Source of the DNA: Flavobacterium sp.
GTDB taxonomy: Bacteria > Bacteroidota > Bacteroidia > Flavobacteriales > Flavobacteriaceae
Length of the DNA: 6,337 nt
Assembly (NCBI RefSeq): GCF_030146175.1
Contig: NZ_JASLCE010000112.1
Coordinates: forward strand, 1 to 6,337
Direction of reading: 5' to 3'
The notes beneath the pieces are model-generated. The model saw nothing but the letters and a program-made list of their open reading frames with translations. It did no database searches and had not been told where the DNA came from. Positions 1 through 5,981 of this stretch are shown here, one piece after another. Each line of letters starts with the position of its first letter. Positions within the stretch are counted from its first letter, which is position 1. The translations under genes were made by a program, and so were the position numbers.

Positions 1-586
1 CATCGGTCACAAAATCGTCACCGTTTAATTTGATAAAATCCTGAAGTGATGTATAATACAAAACTTCATTGCTTTCGGTATTCCATTTTATACCGACAAG
101 ATTGTCGTTAAAAACAGCCAGACGTGCCAGAATGGTTGAATTGTTGTCTACAATCCCTTTTATCGTTGGAACATTATAGTTGAGGTCGGTTTCAAAGGTT
201 CGTTGGAATGTGATCTGATTTTCACCGCCTTCATGAGTAACCCCTTCGGTATAATCGAGGGCGCGCATATCGTGGCGTTGCATGGTAAACTTGGTCGTAC
301 CGGCATCGGATTTTAGAATGAATTCGAGTGCATACGGATTTTTGAGCAGGTAATCGTTTAAGGTGGTATAATCAAAGCGATAGGCCGAAAAACCTTCCAC
401 GCGACCGTGGAGGTATTCCTGAATTTCAGGACTTAACTGCGTCGGATGTAATTCATACACCGGTGTCTGGTTTTCCTGAGGTTGGGTGTAACTTGGAGGA
501 TCGTCCGGACTGCTGGTTTCCGGAACCTGCGCCATTGCTGCAAACGTAACGAGCAATGCCGACAGTAGGAGTAAGCTTTTTTTCAT
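1..586 (-). CDS. Secreted protein, N-terminal part; probable propeptide of an M12B/reprolysin-like zinc metalloprotease (runs off the left edge)
   Basis: The frame reads from an ATG at 584-586 to the window edge, giving 195 residues with no stop. Residues 1-19 form a classic Sec signal peptide: Lys-Lys, then a Leu/Ala-rich core, with cleavage predicted at AMA|Q, so the product is exported. A Pro/Ser/Asp/Gln-rich linker (about 21-50) follows. The rest has the look of an M12B-type propeptide: a short segment ending in FDYTTLNDYL, the RHDMRALDY stretch (104-112), then TIKGIVDNNS (141-150) and a strand-rich part ending in SLQDF. Related propeptides usually read 'H-x-L-R-x-x-[DN]-[YF]' and then 'x-[FI]-K-G-x-V'. 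This match is from memory of the family. The catalytic HExxH domain would lie outside the window, so the protease assignment is unproven; another T9SS-exported surface protein is possible. It is transcribed away from the six-gene cluster's terminator, as a separate unit. Confidence 0.6.
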   Translation of the reverse strand, partial: MKKSLLLLSALLVTFAAMAQVPETSSPDDPPSYTQPQENQTPVYELHPTQLSPEIQEYLHGRVEGFSAYRFDYTTLNDYLLKNPYALEFILKSDAGTTKFTMQRHDMRALDYTEGVTHEGGENQITFQRTFETDLNYNVPTIKGIVDNNSTILARLAVFNDNLVGIKWNTESNEVLYYTSLQDFIKLNGDDFVTD

Positions 587-690
587 AATTTATTGTTTTT
601 GGTGTTAATATGCTATTGGTGAATATGCGAATGCTGTAACCGGAAAACAAATGCGAAAAATTATGAGGCTTGTAGGATTGAGTAGGTTTT

Positions 691-707
691 TAGTGCAAAA
701 CGCACTA
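691..707. repeat. Small perfect inverted repeat in the leader region of the secreted protein gene
   Basis: TAGTGC (691-696) pairs with GCACTA (702-707) around a 5-base loop. It sits about 105 bases upstream of the start codon at 586. There is no T-run after it on the minus strand, so it is not a terminator. It could be an operator half-site pair or a leader hairpin, but a 6-bp arm can also arise by chance. Confidence 0.35.
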
Positions 708-851
708 TTGATAAATGTTTATTTGGCTTAAAATGGTAATTATTGCATCAAATATAAAAAATTAATTAAATAATTGTTGTAAAAGTATTATCATATTTAA
801 AAAACAAATTTTTTGTGATAAAAATTGTTAAAAGGAGTTTAGATTTGAGCG

Positions 852-877
852 ATAAAAAAACCGGCAACTTGCCGGTT
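852..877 (-). terminator. Rho-independent terminator of the six-gene minus-strand cluster
   Basis: On the minus strand AACCGGC (complement of 871-877) pairs with GCCGGTT (complement of 859-865) around a 5-base loop. The arms can be extended to 9 bp with a 1-base centre. A run of seven T (complement of 854-860) overlaps the end of the stem. It lies about 23 bases past the stop codon of the DUF6157 gene. No T-run follows the stem on the plus strand, so termination should act only on minus-strand transcripts. Confidence 0.88.
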
Positions 878-899
878 ATATACTAAAAAGGGAATACTA

Positions 900-1310
900 T
901 TATTTGCGTTTGGAACGCATTGCCTTAACCTGTGTTAGTGCGGAATCCTGTGCTAGTTTTTTATAGTCGTCGGAATCGATACCGTAGAGTGCGACTTTAC
1001 CTTCGGCATTGTGATGTGTTCCCCAGCCATACCGTTTGGAAAGCGGAGAACAACGCAAGCACGCCTGACTTTTAGCGAAAAAAAGTTCCCGTTCCGAATC
1101 GTAATTGGATTTTGGGATATGATTTTTCAGCGCATAAACCGCAAATAAAATATCATCGGAAGTATAACGATACGGATTGTCGCGCAGTGTCTCAAACTGT
1201 AAATTTACAGCCGATTTTTCGCTACCGCGTAAAGGCGGAATGGCCGCTTGCGAAACTGGACAATCTTCTGCAACAGCAATAAATGTATTTTGATAATTGG
1301 TCGACTTCAT
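900..1310 (-). CDS. DUF6157 family protein
   Basis: A 136-residue soluble protein of the conserved, uncharacterised DUF6157 family, full length as far as I can judge. Recognisable parts are the N-terminal NTFIAVAEDCP (8-18), the central NLQFE (36-40) and PYRYTSDDILF (46-56), the SPLSKRYGWGTH block (88-99), EGKVALYG (103-110), and a basic tail ending KAMRSKRK. Cysteines are at 17, 84 and 87; the C84-x-x-C87 pair next to the conserved block could bind metal or form a redox pair, but this is speculation. There is no signal peptide or membrane segment. It is the last gene of the cluster: its ATG overlaps the stop of the VOC gene by four bases (ATGA, 1307-1310), which implies translational coupling, and a terminator follows. 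The function is unknown; assignment to the family is from recognised motifs. Confidence 0.88.
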   Translation of the reverse strand: MKSTNYQNTFIAVAEDCPVSQAAIPPLRGSEKSAVNLQFETLRDNPYRYTSDDILFAVYALKNHIPKSNYDSERELFFAKSQACLRCSPLSKRYGWGTHHNAEGKVALYGIDSDDYKKLAQDSALTQVKAMRSKRK

Positions 1311-1696
1311 GGTGTTTCAATTAAATCCCAAAGATTCCCATAAAGATCGGAGAAAATGGCGACTTTTCCCCAGGGTTCGTTAACAATGTCCCGAACGATG
1401 GGAACATTATGTTGTCGGAAATGGGATAGATCGCGTTCGATGTTGTCGGTATTCAGGAAAAAAGAAACGGTGCCTCCGGTCTGATTTCCGACGCGTTCCT
1501 GTTGCTCCGGTGTTACCGCTTTGATCAACGCAAATGCACTACCGGAATAACCCTTTGGCGCTAGGGTTACCCAACGTCTGCCATCGTCGCCGTGGATATT
1601 TTCCAATACCAAAAACTGGAGTTTTTCGGTATAAAAAGCAATTGTTTCATCATAGTCGTTTACCAAAAGGGTAATATGTGTGATATTCTGTTTCAT
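1307..1696 (-). CDS. VOC (glyoxalase/bleomycin-resistance/dioxygenase fold) family protein
   Basis: A 129-residue single-unit VOC protein with two beta-alpha-beta-beta-beta modules, the normal length for the family. The first module starts ITHITLLVNDYDETIAFYTEKL (residues 5-26), the typical strand-then-helix opening with His7 at the first metal-ligand position. The second carries VSFFLNTDN and ends in the usual PWGKVAIFSDLYGNLWDLIE, with Glu127 at the last ligand position. The expected His/Gln ligand at the start of the second module is not obvious, so metal binding may be incomplete and the reaction cannot be predicted; drug binding, thiol transfer or isomerase activity are all possible in this fold. 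ATGA overlaps join it to both neighbours (1693-1696 upstream, 1307-1310 downstream), so it is probably translated in step with the AlkZ-like gene and the DUF6157 gene. Confidence 0.9.
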   Translation of the reverse strand: MKQNITHITLLVNDYDETIAFYTEKLQFLVLENIHGDDGRRWVTLAPKGYSGSAFALIKAVTPEQQERVGNQTGGTVSFFLNTDNIERDLSHFRQHNVPIVRDIVNEPWGKVAIFSDLYGNLWDLIETP

Positions 1697-2772
1697 GAGT
1701 GGTAGTGGATATGGGGTTCTTTATTCAGGAAAACGCCAAATTCCTGTATTTTGTTTTCCAGCGGTTCCCGTAAGGAAGGCGTAAACGTGTCAAAAGGATG
1801 GATGTCAATGGTTACCGTTTGTTTTTTGATAGTTCGTTTCCAGATACCAACGGCCTTTCCGTTATGTAAAATTACCGGATGAAAAATACCATTTCGGGTA
1901 ACCGCTTTTTTATGGTGGTCAATAGTGAGTGTGGCCGTGCGATCCTTATAACTAATGATACATTCGTCGAACGCCGGTAACAGATGAATCGGGTTTTCGG
2001 GAGCCGATAAGCGGATCGCATTCGAAAACCAATAGGTTTCCGAACCGATGTTTTCAGATTGGAAATCGTGTCGGATCAGATCGAGTGCTTTTCGGACTTC
2101 CGACAAAGACAAGCCGGACCACCATTGGAAATCGGCCAGTGTTGCCGGACCATGACTGGAAAAGTATTTTCGAGCCAGTTTTTCCAACGCTTCTTCCCGG
2201 CTAATGTTACTTTTTTGCGGAACCCATTCGGCTAACAAGGCATAGGTAGTTTTTCCCTGTTTTATTTTTCCGCTACAGATAAGGCCGTCCTGTTCGGCCA
2301 GAATTAAAATATGGGACATCCGATTGTCGTAGTTGGCAATACCATTTTGCTCGAATAAGGTTACCAGTTCGTCGCGGGTGTGATGGTTGTTTCCGACCAG
2401 TGTTTTTTCCAAAATGGAATAGGAACGGGAAAGGACTTCGGGCGTTAATTCCAGTTCTTTTAGCCGACCTTTGGCAGAGCCTTTAATCCGTTTGGCCGAT
2501 AAATCCAGCATCCAGTAAATGTCAGAAGCGGCTACCGTGTGCCAGGTTGGACGCATCACATGGGTGCGAACAATCGATCCGGAATTAAAAGCGGCTTCAA
2601 TTTCGGTTTCAAAAGCACCGGGTTTTCGGATGCCCAAGGCCCATTTCGACATGGCAAAATCCTGCGCCTGAAGCGCCCCCATACGGGATACGATTTCGGT
2701 ACTATCCAATGCCGGGCTTTGCTGTAACCACTGGTTGTTGAGACGAAGGGTAACGATATCGGTTAAGTCCAT
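1693..2772 (-). CDS. AlkZ-like winged-helix DNA glycosylase family protein (HTH_42)
   Basis: A 359-residue protein of the HTH_42 family (AlkZ/YcaQ-like), at family-typical length. Characterised members use tandem winged-helix domains to remove alkylated bases or unhook interstrand crosslinks from DNA. Visible features in order: the catalytic-type QxQ motif in GALQAQD (Gln35, Gln37); RTHVMRPTWHTV (69-80), the conserved block after it; a winged-helix segment with SGKIKQGKTTYALLAEW (167-183); LARKYFSSHGPATLADFQWW (199-218); LLPAFDECIISYKDR (264-278); and a C-terminal strand region with NGIFHPVILHNGKAVGIWKR. QxQ is the AlkZ form. Glycosylase activity is inferred from homology and this motif; some members may do something else. 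The ATG at 2770-2772 is the natural start, 40 bases after the SDR stop. Its stop overlaps the VOC start (ATGA). It is a cytoplasmic DNA-binding protein with no signal peptide. Confidence 0.85.
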   Translation of the reverse strand: MDLTDIVTLRLNNQWLQQSPALDSTEIVSRMGALQAQDFAMSKWALGIRKPGAFETEIEAAFNSGSIVRTHVMRPTWHTVAASDIYWMLDLSAKRIKGSAKGRLKELELTPEVLSRSYSILEKTLVGNNHHTRDELVTLFEQNGIANYDNRMSHILILAEQDGLICSGKIKQGKTTYALLAEWVPQKSNISREEALEKLARKYFSSHGPATLADFQWWSGLSLSEVRKALDLIRHDFQSENIGSETYWFSNAIRLSAPENPIHLLPAFDECIISYKDRTATLTIDHHKKAVTRNGIFHPVILHNGKAVGIWKRTIKKQTVTIDIHPFDTFTPSLREPLENKIQEFGVFLNKEPHIHYHS

Positions 2773-2812
2773 TTGGGATCGTTTTAGCTATAAATGTACC
2801 GCTTTTTTCAAA

Positions 2813-3619
2813 TCATAGTTCGGGAATCTGGAATTCATATTCCAAGAGGTGTTGTACTTTTTCCGAACTGATACTTTTTCCGGACGATGGTTTTTCGTGA
2901 CTGAATTGCGGTAGCGGTAATCCGAATTCCAAGGCTTTTCGGGTATAATAGGCTTCCCGTGTAGGATGAGATGGTGCGACGGCATTAAAAGTTTCGTTCC
3001 AGATTTCTTTTTCGATTATCGCCAGAAGGATACCAATACAATCCGTTTGATGGATAAAATTTATCGGAGCTTCCGGGTTTTCGATGTTTTCCTTTCCAGC
3101 GAGGAATTTTACCGGATTCCGGTCGTTTCCGATCAGTCCGCCAAATCGGACAATAGTAGTCTGAAGATTCGGATTCTCACGTAAGTAGTTTTCGGCTGCC
3201 AAAAGTTGCTTTCCACTTTCGGTATCTGGCAGCGGAATTGTGGATTCCGTTACCGTTGTGTCGGTATCGGAATAGACGGAAGTGGAGCTTACAAAAAGGA
3301 CTTTAGTGACCGTTGTTGTGGCAATACAGGAAATAAGGGTTTGTATTTTGGCTACAAAATTTTCCCGGTTTTCACCTCTAAGCTTCGGCGGAATGTCAAT
3401 AATAACGATTTCTTTTCCGGAAAGAAACGCTTCCCAGTTGCCATCTACCTGTTCTTCTCCACATTTGATCAAAAAAGGATCGATTTGTGATTCCTGCAAT
3501 ACGGCTATTTTTTCGGGCGTGGTTGTTGAACCACTTACCGGATAACCCTGTTGTATCAGTTTTTTTGCCAATGGAAGACCAAGCCAGCCACAGCCGACAA
3601 TTGCAATAGAAGGTTTCAT
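2813..3619 (-). CDS. YeeZ-like atypical SDR, NAD(P)-binding epimerase/dehydratase-type protein
   Basis: A 268-residue cytoplasmic Rossmann-fold protein, close in length and pattern to Escherichia coli YeeZ. The N-terminus has the dinucleotide-binding motif GCGWLG (residues 9-14, GxGxxG) followed by STTTPEK, as in YeeZ. SSTSVYSD (111-118) is the family's strand-4/5 block; Tyr116 sits where the SDR catalytic Tyr lies, but the YxxxK lysine is missing (Asp120 instead), so classical SDR chemistry is doubtful. Further conserved parts are IVRFGGLIG (156-164), FLAGKENIENPEAPINFIH (substrate-side loop, about 172-190) and NAVAPSHPTR (212-221). The substrate is unknown. It lies 61 bases after the DinB-family stop and 40 bases before the AlkZ-like start, with no terminator in either gap. 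Confidence 0.87.
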   Translation of the reverse strand: MKPSIAIVGCGWLGLPLAKKLIQQGYPVSGSTTTPEKIAVLQESQIDPFLIKCGEEQVDGNWEAFLSGKEIVIIDIPPKLRGENRENFVAKIQTLISCIATTTVTKVLFVSSTSVYSDTDTTVTESTIPLPDTESGKQLLAAENYLRENPNLQTTIVRFGGLIGNDRNPVKFLAGKENIENPEAPINFIHQTDCIGILLAIIEKEIWNETFNAVAPSHPTREAYYTRKALEFGLPLPQFSHEKPSSGKSISSEKVQHLLEYEFQIPEL

Positions 3620-3633
3620 GCTTGTGTTTTTAT

Positions 3634-3672
3634 CGGAACAAAGTAACTTCTTTTTTGTTGATAGTTGTTCCG
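3634..3672. repeat. Inverted repeat in the gap between the DinB-family gene and the SDR gene
   Basis: CGGAACAA (3634-3641) is the exact reverse complement of TTGTTCCG (3665-3672), with 23 bases between. It fills most of the 61-base gap. No T-run follows it on the minus strand, so it is not an intrinsic terminator. It could be an mRNA hairpin that affects processing or stability, or an operator. An 8-bp match in so short a gap is suggestive but not strong. Confidence 0.35.
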
Positions 3673-3680
3673 TTATACGA

Positions 3681-4217
3681 TTAAAAAATCCCTTTGTGTT
3701 GTATCGCCTGACGGATATGTGCCAGATGATGTCGGGAATGCCAATGGTAGAGTCCGATGGCTTCTTTTAACGAATATAAGCGTTGATGCTGTGGATGAAA
3801 GTACAACAGATTCATATCCTGCTCTGATAAATAATCAAGCAGATAACTCCAGCGGCTGTGTATTCCTTTGATCATAAATAAAGAAGCCGAAATGTCGTTG
3901 TCTTTTCCATCGGGAGTAGCTGCCCAAAGTTGTTCTTCATACGGTCGGATTGCCGGAACATTTTCGGTTAGCGTTAGTTTAAAACGGGTAAAGCTGTTCA
4001 TATGACTATCGGCCAAATGATGCACTACCTGTTTCACCGACCAGCCATCCGGTCGGTATATCCAGTTTAATTCTGTTTGCGGGAGGTCTTTTACTAATTT
4101 TTCCAGTTCCTGTGGTAATTCCTGTATCGTTGTTTTCCATTCCAGGATATGAGCCTTGTCGATTTCCGTAGGAACGATAAATTTTCCGATCGGATATTTT
4201 AATTGTTCGAGTTCCAT
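3681..4217 (-). CDS. DinB/YfiT-family metal-dependent protein (putative bacillithiol S-transferase type)
   Basis: A 178-residue protein of the DinB four-helix-bundle superfamily, closest in pattern to Bacillus subtilis YfiT. The opening LKYPIGKF (6-13) is characteristic of the YfiT branch. The first metal-site block is GWSVKQVVHHLADSHMNS (58-75) and the second is YHWHSRHHLAHI (157-168). His67, His160 and His164 have the spacing of the three metal ligands in YfiT. The YfiT/BstA group is linked to transfer of low-molecular-weight thiols, especially bacillithiol, onto electrophiles, and some Bacteroidota are known to make bacillithiol; activity of this copy is inferred. It is cytoplasmic, with no signal peptide. 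It starts 7 bases after the stop of the GNAT-nitrilase gene, a spacing typical of co-translation in one operon, and is followed by a 61-base gap. Confidence 0.87.
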   Translation of the reverse strand: MELEQLKYPIGKFIVPTEIDKAHILEWKTTIQELPQELEKLVKDLPQTELNWIYRPDGWSVKQVVHHLADSHMNSFTRFKLTLTENVPAIRPYEEQLWAATPDGKDNDISASLFMIKGIHSRWSYLLDYLSEQDMNLLYFHPQHQRLYSLKEAIGLYHWHSRHHLAHIRQAIQHKGIF

Positions 4218-4224
4218 GGTATGT

Positions 4225-5754
4225 TTACGGTTTTAATTTTTTGATCTGATATAAATCTTTTCTCCGGTCTTTCATAATGCGGACACTACCGTGTTCGTGC
4301 AATTCTTTTAATAAATCTACATCTACGTCTACAATCAGCGTCATTTCGGTATTTGGTGTTGCTTCGGCCTTGATTCCGTTGGTTGGAAACGCAAAATCCG
4401 AAGGGGTAAAAACGGCCGCCTGTGCAAACTGTATATCCATATTGTTCACTTTGGGAAGATTTCCGACACATCCGGCGATAGCGACATAACATTCGTTTTC
4501 GATAGCCCGCGCTTGCGCACAATTGCGAACCCGGGTATACCCGTTTTGCGTATCCGTTAGAAATGGAACAAATAGGATGTCCATCCCTTCGTCGGCCAGT
4601 AAGCGCGACAATTCCGGGAATTCCACATCGTAACAAATCATAATACCGATTTTTCCGCAATCAGTATCAAATGTTTTGATTTGGGAACCGCCTTTCATTC
4701 CCCAATAAAATACCTCGTTTGGTGTGATATGGATTTTGGAATACATTTCTGAAGTTCCGTCTCTTTTACACAGAAAACCGACATTGTACAAATTCCCGTT
4801 TTCCAGTAACGGCATACTACCGGTGATGATATTGATATTATAGGAAATCGCGAATTCCTGGAATTTTTTTCGGATCGAATCGGTGTAGCGCGCTAATTCC
4901 CGAATCGCATCGGCTTCCGAGAGATGGTTGTAATCGGCCATTAACGGTGCGATAAACAACTCCGGAAACATAGCAAAATCGCTGGCATATCCGGAAACGG
5001 CATCAATAAAAAACTCCGCCTGTTCGAACAGCGCTTCAAGGTTATTGAGCGGTCGCATCTGCCATTGAATCAACCCGAGTCGGATGACACTTTTTCTGGT
5101 GTTGATCAATTGCTGATGTTTTTCATAATAGATGTTATTCCATTCCAAAAGGACGGCATATTCCTGCGAGCTAACATCACCTTCGAGGTAATTTTTCATC
5201 ACCTTGATCACGTGAAAATCATTGCTCAACTGAAACGACAACACCGGATCGTGGATTTCCTTGGCGCGTACTTTTTCGATATACTGTTTTGGTGTCATCT
5301 CTTTGGCATGCTCGGCATAACGCGGAATTCTTCCGGCAAAGATGATCGATTGTAAATTCAGTTTTTCGCAGATTTCTTTCCGGGCATCATACAAACGACG
5401 ACCTAAACGGAGTCCGCGATAATCCGGATGAATAAAAACATCGATACCGTATAACACATCGCCAAAAGGATCGTGTGTGGAAAAGGTATAATTCCCGGTG
5501 ATTTTTTCATAGGTATGCGTCGCGCTGGCTTTCCGGTTATCGACAATCAATGACAAGGCCGAACCGACCACTCTGCCGTCTACCAGTATTACGAGTTGTC
5601 CTTCGGGGAAAAGTTCCAGCAGGCGTTCGATTTGTTCTTCTTTCCAATACGCTTCTTCCAGTTCGCTATAGGCTTCCACCATGGAACTTTTCAATTCTTT
5701 ATAGTCTTCGATTTGTAAATTTCGTAACTCAACTTTATTGATCGCTTGTTGCAT
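4225..5754 (-). CDS. Bifunctional GNAT acetyltransferase / carbon-nitrogen hydrolase (nitrilase superfamily) fusion
   Basis: A 509-residue two-domain enzyme. Residues about 8-215 form a GNAT acetyltransferase: ILVDGRVVGSALSL (56-69) is the central strand pair, and IDVFIHPDYRGLRLGRRLYD (104-123) is the acetyl-CoA-binding motif A, where Arg116 replaces the first Gly of the usual R-G-x-G-x-G loop. Residues about 223-507 form a nitrilase-type hydrolase with the complete catalytic triad: Glu265 in MFPELF, Lys340 in YSKIHITPNE, and Cys374 in IMICYD. An expected second Glu region lies at VEFPEL. This domain order is known in the nitrilase superfamily (the branch with a RimI-like N-terminal domain), but the substrate is not established; an amide or nitrile C-N bond is expected. 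It is cytoplasmic. It is the first gene of the six-gene cluster, with a candidate promoter just upstream (5771-5801). The ATG at 5752-5754 gives the expected N-terminus. Confidence 0.92.
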   Translation of the reverse strand: MQQAINKVELRNLQIEDYKELKSSMVEAYSELEEAYWKEEQIERLLELFPEGQLVILVDGRVVGSALSLIVDNRKASATHTYEKITGNYTFSTHDPFGDVLYGIDVFIHPDYRGLRLGRRLYDARKEICEKLNLQSIIFAGRIPRYAEHAKEMTPKQYIEKVRAKEIHDPVLSFQLSNDFHVIKVMKNYLEGDVSSQEYAVLLEWNNIYYEKHQQLINTRKSVIRLGLIQWQMRPLNNLEALFEQAEFFIDAVSGYASDFAMFPELFIAPLMADYNHLSEADAIRELARYTDSIRKKFQEFAISYNINIITGSMPLLENGNLYNVGFLCKRDGTSEMYSKIHITPNEVFYWGMKGGSQIKTFDTDCGKIGIMICYDVEFPELSRLLADEGMDILFVPFLTDTQNGYTRVRNCAQARAIENECYVAIAGCVGNLPKVNNMDIQFAQAAVFTPSDFAFPTNGIKAEATPNTEMTLIVDVDVDLLKELHEHGSVRIMKDRRKDLYQIKKLKP

Positions 5755-5760
5755 AGGGGA

Positions 5761-5788
5761 GTATTTTTTAGAAAGTTACAAAAAATAC
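5761..5788. repeat. AT-rich inverted repeat overlapping the candidate promoter of the GNAT-nitrilase operon
   Basis: GTATTTTTT (5761-5769) and AAAAAATAC (5780-5788) are exact reverse complements with a 10-base spacer. They bracket the candidate -7 element and predicted start site of the minus-strand operon, a position suited to a repressor site. The low complexity of the arms makes a chance match fairly likely. Confidence 0.35.
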
Positions 5789-5801
5789 CGACTTTTTACA
5801 A
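5771..5801 (-). promoter_or_regulatory. Candidate Bacteroidetes-type promoter for the GNAT-nitrilase-led operon
   Basis: On the minus strand TTG (5801-5799) is followed, after a 20-base spacer, by TAACTTTC (5778-5771). This matches seven of eight positions of the TAnnTTTG -7 element and has a good -33 TTG spacing. The transcript would start near 5766, leaving a leader of only about a dozen bases before the ATG at 5754. That is short but possible, since Bacteroidota do not depend on a Shine-Dalgarno site. Confidence 0.4.
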
Positions 5802-5803
5802 GC

Positions 5804-5837
5804 GTGTGAAAGGTGTTGTGCTGGTAGATTTTCACAC
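5804..5837. repeat. Inverted repeat, possible operator in the divergent intergenic region
   Basis: GTGTGAAA (5804-5811) is the exact reverse complement of TTTCACAC (5830-5837), with an 18-base spacer, so the half-site centres lie 26 bases apart, about two and a half helical turns. It lies immediately upstream of the candidate minus-strand promoter and within the region shared with the plus-strand gene. No regulator gene is visible nearby. An 8-bp arm could occur by chance in 253 bases. Confidence 0.35.
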
Positions 5838-5953
5838 AAAAGAGACATTTAACAAGAAGGTGCTGTAATTTTAACACTGTGCTAACATTGCGAATAATGC
5901 GGCTTTAGCGGTTATTTTGATGTATTGTAAAAACTTTTAACAGTGTTGACTCG

Positions 5954-5981
5954 TTGAAATTATATTATTCTTATAAATTTG
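5954..5981 (+). promoter_or_regulatory. Bacteroidetes-type promoter for the plus-strand secreted protein
   Basis: TTG at 5954-5956 is followed by a 17-base spacer and a perfect TAnnTTTG -7 element, TAAATTTG at 5974-5981. The predicted start site is near 5986, which gives a leader of about 20 AT-rich bases before the ATG at 6008, without a Shine-Dalgarno motif. This is the best promoter match in the window. Confidence 0.65.

Larger units (their letters stand above)
587..899. other. Gene-free AT-rich intergenic region upstream of the secreted protein
   Basis: No convincing gene is present on either strand. The region holds the terminator of the six-gene cluster (852-877) and presumably the promoter and leader of the left-edge secreted gene. 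On the minus strand there is a perfect TAnnTTTG match (TATATTTG, 749-756), but I find no TTG at the usual 17-23 base spacing upstream, so it is only a weak promoter candidate. If real, it would give a leader of roughly 150 bases containing the small hairpin at 691-707. The stretch from about 720 to 840 is extremely AT-rich, as expected for a Bacteroidota promoter region. Confidence 0.6.

Noticed and set aside
453..650. 65-codon minus-strand open frame over the start of the left-edge gene
   Set aside because: It overlaps in another frame the signal peptide and linker of the secreted protein, has no recognisable domain, and lacks coding character.
804..816. ACAAATTTTTTGT short palindrome, considered as a second terminator
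   Set aside because: The arms are only 5 bp of A/T-rich sequence, too weak to stop transcription, and the strong terminator at 852-877 already ends the cluster.
831..850. AAAGGAG-like ribosome binding site on the plus strand
   Set aside because: No start codon with an open frame follows it; stops and the terminator come immediately after, and Bacteroidota rarely use such sites.
2788..3545. Several open frames of 65-94 codons on both strands across the SDR gene
   Set aside because: They overlap a well-supported YeeZ-like gene and give low-complexity or Phe/Arg-rich products without homology signals.
4286..4660. 124-codon minus-strand open frame inside the nitrilase domain
   Set aside because: It is Arg/Cys-rich with no domain and lies fully within the coding region for Cys374 and the domain's C-terminal part, so it is a frame shadow.
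5873..5947. AACACTGT (5873-5880) and its reverse complement ACAGTGTT (5940-5947)
   Set aside because: The arms are 59 bases apart and do not extend beyond 8 bp; a match of this size is expected about by chance in 253 bases.
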